From Calycina herbarum (lineage: Eukaryota; Ascomycota; Leotiomycetes; Helotiales; Pezizellaceae): a stretch of DNA of 64,000 nucleotides. The position numbers and the translations under genes are program-made. The notes beneath the pieces are model-generated. The model saw nothing but the letters and a program-made list of their open reading frames with translations. It ran no database searches and had not been told where the DNA came from. The stretch covers positions 186,001 through 250,000 of the forward strand of contig LLEY01000037.1 in the NCBI GenBank assembly GCA_001414485.1, given 5' to 3'. Position 1 is the first letter of the stretch, and the number at the start of each line of letters is the position of its first letter. Below, in pieces: positions 1 to 10,625 of this stretch.

Positions 1-1
1 C

Positions 2-193
2 GGCTACCCGTACTGCAATACGTGCAAAGATACCAGACAGGTTGAGAATCAGTTGGGCGGCTTTGATGCTTGTTCCTCTTGCGCGAGTGGCGAGTACTAT
101 GAGGAACCTCCGTATGATGACCGGCCGTATGAGGAGCCGGGTTATGATCAGAATTCGTCGAGTTGGTATCAGCCGCGACATGAGGGTTTTTGA
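2..193 (+). CDS. 3' end of a CxxC/CxxC protein with an acidic tyrosine-rich tail (partial)
   Basis: An open frame enters from the left edge and stops with TGA at 191-193, giving the last 63 residues of a protein whose start lies outside the window. It begins with a Cys-x2-Cys pair (YCNTC), and about 20 residues later has a second pair (CSSC), the spacing of a small zinc-ribbon or treble-clef site. The tail is rich in Tyr, Glu, Asp and Pro (YYEEPPYDDRPYEEPGY), ending in a basic/aromatic stretch. Codon choice looks natural, unlike the overlapping Arg/Met-rich frame at 42-338, which I regard as a shadow. I do not recognise the family; zinc binding is an inference from cysteine spacing alone. Confidence 0.55.
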   Translation, partial: GYPYCNTCKDTRQVENQLGGFDACSSCASGEYYEEPPYDDRPYEEPGYDQNSSSWYQPRHEGF

Positions 194-1498
194 TGTGACG
201 ATGATACGAGACGACAGTTATGATGCGATACTGGGACAGAGAGAGATACCATCCAGTTTGATGGTTCGATACACTGCTACAATTATGGGAGGCAAGAGTG
301 AGAATTTTTGGTTTGCGTACATGGTGGTGGATATTTGAAAGAGGCGTTTTGCAGATGGGGCCTCGAGGCCAATTTTCCCTTTCCCGATTTTCTCCTTTTT
401 TTCACTCGTTGCTTTCTCGTTGCCCTTGTTGGCTAACAGGAATCTCAAAATCTCATTTCCTCTTTGCTTTCTCTTTTCGAAAACAAATATCCGCGACTAG
501 GGTTTGATTTTTCTCCGGCGATTTGGCGAACAAGTACAGAAAACACAAAAAAAGAATGAGGGTGGTGTTCTCATCTTTTGTCTTTTCTCTTTCCTTTTCT
601 GCTTCGGGTTCTCTTTTCTCTCTCGCATTTCTATAGATCGGCTCTTCTTTTTCCTTTTCTTTTGGGGTTTGAAAGCAACCTGGCTGTTTTATTTAGTCTT
701 TCGTTTTACTGCCGGAAAAGGCAGGTACGTTTTTTGATACCAAGGGAATTGGCGTTTTTTCTATTACATTTTTTTGGGGAGGATGGTTTGCTTGAGTTTT
801 TTGGGTGGGATGGGATGGCGTGTATGGGGTATGGGAGGGGCATTTATATTCATTGGGAAAGGAAAAGGGAAATATGGCAGGGTTTTATAGGGGGTTAGGA
901 AATTGATTTTATTCAATTGATCAAGGAAAAGAATATATGAATGGTGATTTCACAACGAAGTTGTACCAGTGAATCCAGTGAATCCGGTGCTGTGGCTGTG
1001 CTAGTACAACCTGTGGCACATGGGCGGTTATCCGCGGTTCTCCACAGTGGGGTCCCGAAATCGGACAGCTCGTTGGAGCTCTATGCAAGCAGCAGCAAGC
1101 TTTTCATCATCTTTTGCGAAGAGAGTGAATTCCGAGTATTTATTTAATTGACTCATTCACAGGCGAAAAGATTGATCAATTGTCAACTTTGATAGTTACG
1201 TGTACATCCTCTCGCCCTTTCTTCCTCCCGAATTGTTGTTTGGCGGCTAAAGCGCAAGAGTGAAACCCCTCAATCCCTCGTGTCAACATCGTCCTCCCCC
1301 ACACCCACCCACACGGCAGAACAGCAAGCACAGCATTTTGACCATTTTGACCTCGGGCCAGCCACCGGAAAACCACCTCCACACAGCATATCGCACCTTC
1401 CGTTCCCTATCTACAAACTCAACTGATTGTCAGCCATTGCCGCAATTGCCTCCTACAAATTATCGTGGGTCACAACGAACTACCTCTAAACCGCCATC
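194..1498. other. Intergenic region, 3' UTR and IDP promoter
   Basis: No supportable gene. The stretch 360-700 is rich in T/C runs (tttct, ctttt). Short ORFs on both strands are low-complexity Phe/Leu or Pro/His strings expected from pyrimidine tracts. The segment 1250-1498 is C/A-rich and just precedes the IDP start codon, so it probably holds the IDP 5' UTR and core promoter. Confidence 0.6.
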
Positions 1499-3016
1499 AT
1501 GAACGCTACTCGCATCTCCCTCTCCTCCTTCTCCCGCTCCGCCTTCCTCAAACCTTCACACTCGTCCCTCGTCGCGACACACTCGGCCAGCTTCGGCCCA
1601 GCATTCGCATACACCAGCAGACGCAGCATGGCCAGCTTCAAGAAGATCAAGGTCAAGAACCCCGTCGTCGAGCTGGACGGCGATGAGATGACGAGGATCA
1701 TCTGGAAGGATATCAAGGAGAAATTCATTCATCCCTATCTGGATATTGATCTTAAATACTATGATCTGGGCCTGGAGTATCGGGATGAGACGAATGATCA
1801 GGTTACCATTGATAGTGCCGAGGCCATTAAGAAGTATAGTGTGGGCGTGAAGTGTGCTACTATTACGCCGGATGAGGCGAGGGTTAAGGAGTTTAATTTG
1901 AAGCAGAGTATGTTTTCTTCATTCTCCTACTTTTATATGGTGGAGAGAAGAGGGTGGGATATATTGTATTGACTAACAACGATAGTGTGGCTATCCCCCA
2001 ACGGCACAATCCGAAATGCCCTCGGCGGAACCGTCTTCAGAGAACCCATCGTCATCCCCCGCATCCCCCGCCTCGTCCCCGGCTGGAAGAAACCCATCAT
2101 CATCGGTCGACACGCATTCGGAGATCAATACCGCGCAAAAGACAAAGTCATCACCGGCAATGGAAAACTCTCCATGGTATTCACACCCGAAGGCGGAAAA
2201 CCGGAGGAAATTGAGGTCTACCAATTCAAAAATGGTGGAGGAGTGGCGCAGACGCAGTATAATACCGATGAATCGATTGAGGGCTTTGCACATGCTAGTT
2301 TCAAATTAGCGTTGAATAAGGGGTTGCCGCTTTATATGAGTACCAAGAATACGATTTTGAAGAAATATGATGGGCGGTTTAAGGATATCTTTCAGGAGGT
2401 TTTTGAGAAGGATTATAAGGGGGAGTTTGAGGCGAAGAAGATTTGGTATGAGCATCGGTTGATTGATGATATGGTTGCGCAGATGATGAAGAGTTCTGGG
2501 GGGTATATTATGGCTTTGAAAAGTATGTTTCTCCCCCCCACCTTTTTATACCCGCCGATCGGTAGCAAGAGATGAAGTGCTGATTTTTTAGACTACGACG
2601 GAGACGTCCAATCCGACATCGTAGCCCAAGGTTTCGGTTCCCTCGGTCTTATGACTTCCGTCCTCATCACCCCCGATGGAAAAACTTTTGAATCCGAAGC
2701 CGCACACGGAACCGTCACTCGTCATTATCGCGAACACCAAAAAGGCAACGAGACATCTACTAACCCAATTGCTTCCATTTTTGCCTGGACTCGGGGTCTT
2801 ATCCAACGTGGGAAGATTGACGAGACACCTGAATTGGTTGCTTTTGCCGAGAGTCTGGAGCAGGCTTGTATCGATACCGTTGATATCGATGGAATCATGA
2901 CTAAAGATTTGGCACTTGCTTGCGGAAAGAGTGGACGTGAGGATTACGTTACTACGACTGAGTATTTGAATGCTGTTGAGAGGAGGATGAAGAGTCTTTT
3001 GAAGACGAAGTTGTAG
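1499..3016 (+). CDS. idp1: NADP-dependent isocitrate dehydrogenase, mitochondrial (IDP)
   Basis: Oxidative decarboxylation of isocitrate to 2-oxoglutarate with NADPH production. Exons 1499-1907, 1986-2522 and 2592-3016 join in frame to 456 residues, the usual fungal length. Both introns start GTATGT; the first (78 bp) has a GACTAAC branch point. Family blocks in order: [26 protein letters not shown] with the substrate-binding Arg, [32 protein letters not shown] with catalytic Tyr and metal Asp, [19 protein letters not shown], and [10 protein letters not shown] for NADP. The first 43 residues are Ser/Arg-rich without acidic residues, a typical mitochondrial presequence. A second in-frame ATG (1628-1630, Met44) begins exactly at the mature enzyme (MASFKKIKV) and could give a cytosolic form. 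The C-terminus is TKL, close to a PTS1 peroxisomal signal. Very sure of the function; targeting is inferred. Confidence 0.97.
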
Positions 3017-3384
3017 ATGACTTCCTTCCCCGGGACACTCTTATCACCACCAACAAGCTACATGGACCAGTTATTTGGACACGGCACTCCACTGGATTCT
3101 GGATACTACAATGCTGGATTTCGGGATTCGGGACTTTTGAAAAATAAACAACACGAGAGAACTTTTCTACGACCTCATTGATGGGATGCAGCGATGGATT
3201 TTTTTGATTCAGCTTTTTCCTCTTTGTGTATAGTGCATTGCATTGCATGGTGTGGCATACCCAATCGATGTCCCCCATTCATCGTTACATTACGGTACAT
3301 TACAGAACCCTTTCTTGTTCCTCTGCGAGAGAGAATTGCAATTGTACATAGAAAGTGCATACAGCATTGAGATATGCGATAAAC

Positions 3385-3406
3385 AGAGAGAGAGAGAGAG
3401 AGAGAG
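3385..3406. repeat. (AG)11 microsatellite
   Basis: Eleven uninterrupted AG dinucleotides in the 3' flank of the IDP gene. Simple repeat of no evident function; likely length-polymorphic. Confidence 0.9.
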
Positions 3407-3609
3407 TTTTCTATTGAAAATATCATGGTATTTTTTTTGAGAGTGTTTCTTTTTTGTTTTGTGTGTAGTGATGAGGGTTAACCGACCTCGAAAACCCAAT
3501 TCAATTGGTTTAATTGAGTGGAAGAATTAGATTCTCTTATTCTCCTGGGAGTGTTGGGACAGTGGTGGAAGATTATAGTCACGTTTTTCTTGCAACTGGT
3601 CCGGGTGTA

Positions 3610-3925
3610 TGGTAAGGATAATTGATGGCTGACTCGTGGCTAGTTTTCTGGCTAATATTTTGTAGTTTAGTAGTTGATTGGTGGGTTACTGGTTAAGTTG
3701 TGGGATACTGGTTAATTGGTGGGTAATTCATGGCTTACTGGTTAATGGTGTAGCTTACTCGATGGCTTTTTGCTTACCCGACATTTGATGGCTTACCCGG
3801 CCCTTGGTGTTTACCTTATTTTTGATGGCTTATCTGTAACTAGTTCTTGGCCCCCAATATCTTTTGTAGCTTTCTTGGTAGTTTGTTAGCTTACCCGGTA
3901 TTACCTTGTACCACTCGATTGTCGA
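3610..3925. repeat. Degenerate minisatellite with GGCTTAC/GGTTA core
   Basis: Repeated short words: gatggcttac, ggcttactggtt, ggttaattggtggg, gatggcttacccgg, tagcttacccgg, spaced irregularly at about 15-30 bp. The order and spacing suggest an old tandem array that has diverged. No ORF or transposon end is visible. Confidence 0.55.
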
Positions 3926-4714
3926 ATGTTCGTACCATGAGATACGGTCGCAAAACCTTTAATTAAACCGCAATGGCAATGATGAAATCTGTGGCCTTTG
4001 AGGTGGGGATTAATTGGTGGTTGATTGATCTTTGAGGATTTTTGGTTTATTTCTAAGAGTTTTTGTTGGGTGCAGCGCTGGTTGGGTGGGGCGAGAAGAG
4101 AAACTTTGGCTTTGCTCTAAGTACACCTGCAGTTTTCTCAAATGTACATCACAGCCACGAATGCTCGTCCTGTAATTTCTTTCATACGATGGAAAGAGCA
4201 TGCCTCAGGCTTTACTTGAGTGATAATCACATTACTTAAATATCACTAGTTTTGGTGCTGTTGCTTCTTCCAACCTGGAATTCAGCGACTGTACCCACAT
4301 TTCTTTCAAGACTTTGACGAACCAGCGGGGTATGTCTAAGACCCCTTGGTAGATTTTGAACTTTGTTACATTGTAGGGCAACCAAAAGTCTGAAGAGACC
4401 AAATACATGCTCTCAACGAATGAGGCTACTGCACTTATTTCCTTATGGTCTTTGTAGATATGTCTTGAGAATTTAGAAATAATAGAGGTCTAGGGCACCT
4501 TTCTCATCATAAAACCATAGATCGCCAATTGCAAGTAATCTCAACTATGTCTGTCTGCATTTAGGTTTTTAGATCTCGAGATCATGTAGACAGTCCCTTC
4601 TCCGTATATATACAAGGATCCGCGTACCAAAACACAAATATCCAATCCGGATACCGAAAAATCTAAACTCTACACCAAACCCGATTGATCCCCAACCCCC
4701 AGAAAAATACAAAA

Positions 4715-6539
4715 TTAAGCATTAACAACCCTCGCAACCGCCTCCCCTACACTAACAACCCTCTTCAAATCCTCCCTCATAATCCTAGGCGTAACACTAA
4801 TAGCCTTTCCATCCATACCAACACGTATCAAAAATTCATCACTTCCAATTAATCCCCATCCTCTAGCATCCAATTGCGCCCAACTGAAACATTCAACACT
4901 CAATAATCCTCCAACTGGTGCTTGTTTGGGATCCGTGAAAACGGCTCGGAAACCAAGAATTGTAGTTTCACCATCCACCTTTTTCAAACCAGTGGGGTAT
5001 AATCGAACTTGGGGACCGAAGATTGATGCTTTCTTAGGGAGGGCGAGGATATCGGTGTTATTATGGATCCATTTTTCGACACCAAGACCGGGGAGGAGGG
5101 GGTCGGTTGTGAGGACGATCGTGCTGTTAACAGCAGCATAGGGGCCTGCGAGATTTTCGTTCGCTTCGTTACGAGCCGAGTCTTCGACTGCCGGGAGGAA
5201 GTGTTCCGCGATGAGACCGGAAAGAACAGCAATATCTGGTGTTCCTGTTGGTCCCGCTGCTACCAAGGTGATTCCCAAATCCCAATCTGGAAGAAGAAGT
5301 AAGAGTGATGAATATCCTGGGAGATCACCGGATTTAGTGTAGACGTCTACAACCCTTTTTGAAGCACCAATTTCTAGACGTCGGATTTCCCATGGGGCTC
5401 CGAGGTGGGAGGTGGGGTCTGAGGTGAAGGCTCGGGGTTTCATCCATTTGCGTGTTAGGGAGGGTGTGAGTAATGAATTTCTTAAGATCGAACGACCGAG
5501 GGAGGAGAGGTTTCGCGCTGTCATGTAGGCCCCGCCTGCTGGTGTCTCGTCCCCGAATGGGAGTTCGTAGACGAGAGGACTGATGATTGAGGTGCTGTTG
5601 TCTTTTGGAAGATCCCATGAGGAACCGGTGAGTTTCAATGGCTCGAAGAGTGCGGACTCGACGAGTTTCTGCATTGGGAGGCCGGTGATGGCTTCTAGTG
5701 CATAAGCGAAGATCATGTATTCGACGTTGGAGTAGGATGCTGCTGTTGAGGGTGCGTAAACGGGGTGTCTGTTGACGAAGCCTTCGAAGAATTGGGTTCG
5801 ATTACCTAGATATCAAAAGTTAGTTTGAATCACTTGTACAAGCTGAGACAGTCAACTTACAAAAACCACCACCTCCACAAATCGGAACCTCGGATTTCTC
5901 AAGGGTAGGCAAATTCATAAGCGCAGCCATCTTCTTCCCATCCGGAATCAGGGGCCCTGCCAAATCCCCATAAGAAGAGTACTCCCTCCCAATATTCGCT
6001 GTTTGAGCAGCCAAATCCCCAATAGTGATATCCTCCCACGCAACAAAATCAATCGGATTCTCGGTAGCATTCTGTTTCTCGGCTGCAGCTTTCAATTCTG
6101 GGATATATTTCGTAATTGGCTCATTGAACAGTGACATTCCCCCAGCCTTGATTAACCATGTATACACAGTAAGTAACTTCGTCACGCTACCGACTCGGAA
6201 AATGGTATCTGCATCCACAACTTTGACGCCTTGTTGTGCTTGTCTGTGGACTGGGGAGGTGTAGTAGCGTGTGAATAAGGGTTTGAAGTCGCCTGCTGTC
6301 CATATTTCGAGGGCGAAGGATGTGTTTGTTGATTCGAAGGCGCCGGCTGAGGAGTTCCCGGTTTTTATCGTTTGGTCGAGGACGCGGTTTAGTGTTGCGC
6401 TAGCTTTTGCAATTGTAGGACATGAATTGAGATTTTTTGGTTGTGGAAAGTCGGCTCCTAGAAGGGGACAGGGTATTTCGGCAATGGCGATAGGGAGGAG
6501 GGCTCCTAGGAAGGAGAAGAGGAGATGTTTGGAAACCAT
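4715..6539 (-). CDS. Secreted serine beta-lactamase-like protein (ARB_00930 type)
   Basis: Two exons on the minus strand, 6539-5861 and 5805-4715, separated by a 55-bp intron (GTAAGT..CTAG, AACTAAC branch), give 589 residues. Residues 1-20 are a hydrophobic signal peptide ending AIA. The serine beta-lactamase/PBP-like fold is shown by SVTK at 118-121 (nucleophile Ser118 and Lys121) and YSN at 251-253. The intron falls just before the YSN region; splicing restores the sequence between GGGGF and the stretch leading into SYSNVEYM. The last about 200 residues form the C-terminal domain seen in fungal ARB_00930-like proteins. These fungal members are secreted or extracellular hydrolases of unknown substrate; antibiotic resistance should not be inferred. 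Start at 6539 chosen because the signal peptide begins there. It lies tail to tail with IDP. Confidence 0.9.
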
Positions 6540-7674
6540 GATTGTACCAGGACTATGAAAGGAGTGATGGATAATTATGAAAGGATAGTGTCAAACGAAA
6601 ATAAAGTAAGGAAATGATGAGAACCAAAGAGATGGAGAGAATGGAAGATCTGGGAAGCAGGTGTACTTATTCCCCTCTAAAATTGTGCCATCCTCGTACA
6701 AGGATTTGAACTTCAGAATTATGAATTGGGGCAGTGAGATCCCTCTCAGCCTCTGCGACTGGCACAACCGTACTTAGTCTTGTTAAATTCTCTTAAGTCA
6801 TCTTCATGTCCCAGGTCCCGCTCCCGAATTATGATCGCCCGCGAGAGGTATGCCATGTTAGTAGAACCATGGTGGAACATTCAGTAAGATCTAATACTAA
6901 AGAAGCCAGGAATCCCGAACGCGACTAGAGAACGTGGCTTAAGTCAACTTATTTCGAGCATAGAAAGTTAAGATTGACTTTAAAGTTTGATAAAGCAGGG
7001 GGTAACATCGCCAATCGACCCCAAAAGGATCATCTTCCCAGCGATTTTGAATAAGAACAAACGAATCAAATTGCCAGCACTGCTTACGTGTGACAATCCC
7101 GCGTGGCTTTTCGAACCCAAATATCTCTGGAGCCTTGAAACTCCACGAAATTGGGATGCTAAGCCTCCTTTTCCAGGCTTCTAGAAATGTACTACCGCGA
7201 ATGAGGCTCACTGGACTCCTCGCTTGGATGACATAAACGAAAGGAGAGTTCTCATTCGTCCTCGTATTTTGAACCCCCTGAAAAAGCAAAGTTGTTGCGA
7301 CGATTCTCATTGGTCACTGCACAATGGAGATGAATTGCGGGTGAGCAAGGGATGTAAAGTTCTTGATAATTTGAACATCCTCTCAGTTTCTCCTCAGCAC
7401 TAACAAGAATCCCAGAGGAGTTCGCCATCTACAATTGTGCGAATAGATCTGGGAGATTCAAGTGGGAAATTTCTCAATTCTCTCGGACCCATTCGTACGA
7501 TTGGAGAACGCCTCAACTTGTTTGTGGATGTCTACACCACTGATGCACCAACTTTGGACCACACCTGACCATAAACATCTCTTAATAATTAGGGAATACG
7601 TATATCCCGTTCGTTCATTTCAAAATTGCCCCAACGCCCAAGAATACAAGGTATTACACGAAGCCACACCCAAT
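6540..7674. other. Intergenic region, nothing recognised
   Basis: 5' side of the beta-lactamase-like gene and 3' side of the kinase gene. A minus-strand ORF at 6939-7310 (123 codons) has no motif, no Kozak-like start and no splice partner I could find, so I do not call it. Confidence 0.5.
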
Positions 7675-9030
7675 CTACGAATGTCCATCCTCAGGTAACT
7701 GAGCAATTACATCCTCGCATATCCCAATCAGCTCATCCACATCTGGTCGTTCCGCAGGCTCAATCTTCAGACATTTCCTGACAACTTCCCTAATACTTTC
7801 GCTGATTTCACTGTCGTCAGTCTGACCCGGCTGGTTCGTGGCCTTTTTCTTCCCTCCTGCCCCCTCGTCTGGGAATCTCCAATCGCCTCCCAGAACGCAA
7901 AGACTCAAACTTCCTCCTGTTTCGTCACTTCGCATTTCGAATGGGGATTTGCCAACCAAACATGCGTAGAGGGTACAGCCCAATGACCAAACGTCCACCT
8001 TCGTATCAATTACGCTTCCGGTTTTTACGTCGAATAGCTCGGGGGCGCGGTATGGCATTGTGGAATGTTCGGCTGCTTGGTCTTGCACTGCCAGTGCTTG
8101 TGATCTAGAGGTAATTGGGGTTGGTGCTGGTGCCATAGATCCCAAATCCATAAGAATCGGTTGTTCTCCATCATCGTCAATCATAATATTTCCTGCGGTT
8201 GTTAGCTTGGGTTAAATCGCCAAAGAAGTCTAGGGTTTAAACTGACCTGGCTTAATATCGCGATGCGCATAAGACCTTATTCCACCTGGCGCAATCCCCT
8301 CCTGCGCCATTGAAACCTCAGCTTCCATCAAAGGTTCCTGCTGTTCACTATCATCATCCATTTCCCTCCCAGCCTGTCTACCTCTCCTCTCATCCGCCTC
8401 GTCCGCCAATTCTTGATCTGCCACCGCAGCCTGTCCTCTCACTCTCTTTGCCTTTTTCTGGCTATTGACACCTCCAGGAGGACCCCCAACTTTATAATCA
8501 TGCATTGCCTTCAAAGCTTTGCAGACCCCCAAAAACAACACCATTAATCTTCGCTCCGGAAATCTAGTGTGGTTCACCAGATTCGCATTTATGATATCCT
8601 GTAAATTCCCTCGTCTGTAGTATGGAAGAAGAATGTAGACCGTTTTCGCGGTTGGGTCTGATCGATCGGCAGAAACGGAGTAATCGATACTGCGAATGAT
8701 ATTCGGATGCGGCGAGAAGAGCGCATATGCCTCCACCTCCTTCATCGCCAGCGCGACTGATTCCTGACCGAACGGACATCGTATTTTCTTGAGAGCGTAT
8801 AGGGCTTCGTTGCTGGTATCTTGGACCAAATATACGTATGAAAATCCGCCCTAAACAAATTGTCAGCAAATGCGCCGGTGCTCCATGAACTGATGCCTTT
8901 ATGTACGTACCTCTCCTAGCAGTCGCAGGATTTTGAAGCTCCGATTGTTGATCTTTAGATTCGGTGAGCCTGGAAAACAGCTCATGCAATTGGTGAGGGT
9001 GTATATGATGTCGAGGAAGTATTGTGCCAT
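7675..9030 (-). CDS. env7: Serine/threonine protein kinase, ENV7/STK16 (NAK) family
   Basis: Three exons on the minus strand, 9030-8911, 8850-8247 and 8192-7675, with introns of 60 and 54 bp, join to 413 residues. The glycine loop spans the first splice (GEGGFSYVY, residues 39-47); Lys61 in ALKK is the ATP-binding lysine; HRDIKPGN (236-243) spans the second splice with catalytic Asp238; the magnesium motif is DLG rather than DFG, as in this family; YRAPELFD and DVWSLGCTLYACL follow. Cys15 and Cys18 in the N-terminal leader resemble the lipidated cysteines of yeast Env7 and mammalian STK16, which place the kinase on vacuolar or Golgi membranes. A long charged, low-complexity insert (about residues 150-225) precedes the catalytic loop, a feature often seen in filamentous fungi. 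In yeast Env7 restrains vacuole fusion; the role here is inferred from family. Confidence 0.93.
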
Positions 9031-9724
9031 TGCGACGGTATTTCTGGAGATGTGTCGTTATTCAGCAGCTGTAAACTTGCGATGGGGCGCAATTCGGTAT
9101 CGTAAGAGCTCCGTATGGCACGGTTTTTGGGTCGCGATCGAGGTGGTGGTAATTAATGGGAGGAGGTAGAGTCAGTAGTGGTAAGCCAATTGTTTCTCAT
9201 CAATAGTGGCAGCGTTGTGTTTGTTTCTGTTGATCTGTTTCTGGAGCTGTACTCGAGTAAGATGTGCAGAGCACAGCCTCATGTAACTGCGCCACACTTT
9301 CAATTCCGGGTTCATCTACGTAACTGAGCTACTTATAGCTTCTCAACCTTACTGAGGCTATACTTTATAATTTTTATTTATTTAGCTTTGAATGGGAACT
9401 TATTCGCCTGTGCCTGTATCTAGAAAATTTGTATATATTCTTACGTTCCGTATATCTCAAAATTCTTTGGCGATCATTCATGTGAGACAGGGGTCCTCGT
9501 CACCTCCTGTGTTGTAAGATGGTATCAGGAAACAAACAAGTTGCTCTCAAAATTCTCTAACATTTATATTTGACTTTCACAGAGAGCTGCTTGAGATGCC
9601 CGTTTTTCCATGGTTTTAAAACCCTTGTATTCTACCATTCTGAAATGTCTTCTCTGCTTCTAAATTCTAAGGTTAAGCGAGGATCCAGCCTCTAATTCTA
9701 GCTCAACGATTCGCATCCACTCCC
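9031..9724. other. Intergenic region, kinase promoter side
   Basis: Contains the 5' flank of the ENV7-like kinase. Nothing else recognised; 9360-9700 is fairly AT-rich and free of repeats. Confidence 0.5.
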
Positions 9725-10448
9725 TCATCCACACCCACATTCTCTATTCGTCTCCTCCCTCACTTTCTTATTCTCCCCAAATTCTACACCCCACCGTCCT
9801 CCCCTTTCGAAAGTCAAAAGGGCGTTCCTTCTTACAGCAACTCTCCTCAAACACTTCTCATCCCTCGACCTTCTTCTGCTTCTCAAGCTCCCCATCGCAT
9901 TACCCTTCACACCCATTCCACTCTTTCCACTCTCACCGAAACTTCCCACAGCCTTTCCCTCCTCCACACGCCTACCCCGTCCATTCTTATTCAACCGCAT
10001 AACCAGCTCCCTCAACGCCATCCTACTTTCTTTCAACTTTCTCTTGCTTTCTATCTTTTTACTGTTCTCGTTCTTATCGATGGGGATATTTTCCATGTGA
10101 GTGGAAGACTGGATGCAAGAAATAGTTGTGTGGACTTAGAGGCTGAAGGAGAGGGGGCGGTTTGGAAGCTGACTGTGGTGGGCGTTCGGAGGGGCAGTGT
10201 GGAGGCAGTGGATTGCTGATGGGTGTAGCGGGACTGTTGTCTATTGACTGTGAGGTCTTCGTGATTTGGTCAACTGGTTCTGAATTCGAGTTTGGTCGTG
10301 ATTTGAAGCTTGTGTACGGTGTATTTGAGTTCGTGTAAGTGTATGCTTGGAGGAAGTAAGAGAAGGAGAGGTGGTACTTTTGATCAACTTGAAGAAGTGT
10401 TTGTGAATCACGACTCGCTGGACCATTATTCATAAAGATTCCAGGCAC
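9725..10448 (-). CDS. Possible hypothetical protein, two overlapping frames
   Basis: Two minus-strand ORFs overlap by 23 bases in different frames: 10448-10074 (124 codons; Ser/Pro/Thr/Asn-rich, disordered looking) and 10096-9725 (123 codons; Arg/Gly/Glu-rich and strongly basic). Each has plausible codon choice, and a frameshift or an unseen intron with the CATCCAG acceptor near 10110 could join them into one protein of about 240 residues. I could not find a good donor. No domain is recognised. Treat as a weak candidate; both frames could be chance ORFs in a skewed-composition stretch. Confidence 0.28.
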
Positions 10449-10625
10449 TCGTGATTCGAGAGTTTGCTTGATGTGAATAATAGGATTTGTTGTTTAGACT
10501 CACAGTCACATAATTACGTGAGAGGTCACTTGAAAAGGTTTTGGCTTGAGAGCTTTAAGAACTTATTTCTCAGCTAGTATTATGCACAATGCTTCCAAAA
10601 AGCCTTTAGAAGCATCTAATGATTT

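Larger units (their letters stand above)
3017..4714. other. Intergenic region with degenerate repeats
   Basis: Lies between the ends of two convergent genes (IDP and the beta-lactamase-like gene). It holds an AG microsatellite and a degenerate GGCTTAC repeat block, listed separately. From 3950 to 4714 I see no gene; ORFs there are short and without recognisable motifs. Confidence 0.6.

Noticed and set aside
42..338. 98-codon plus-strand ORF rich in Arg/Met
   Set aside because: It overlaps, in another frame, the natural-looking Cys-containing C-terminus at 2-193 and has biased composition.
504..898. Phe/Leu-rich ORFs resembling membrane proteins
   Set aside because: They arise from T/C-rich runs in the intergenic region; no conserved pattern.
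6939..7310. Minus-strand ORF of 123 codons
   Set aside because: No family motif, no clear start context and no neighbouring exon; could be chance in a 1.1-kb gap.
8564..8989. 141-codon minus-strand ORF inside the kinase gene
   Set aside because: It is a frame-shadow crossing the first kinase intron; the spliced frame has all kinase motifs.
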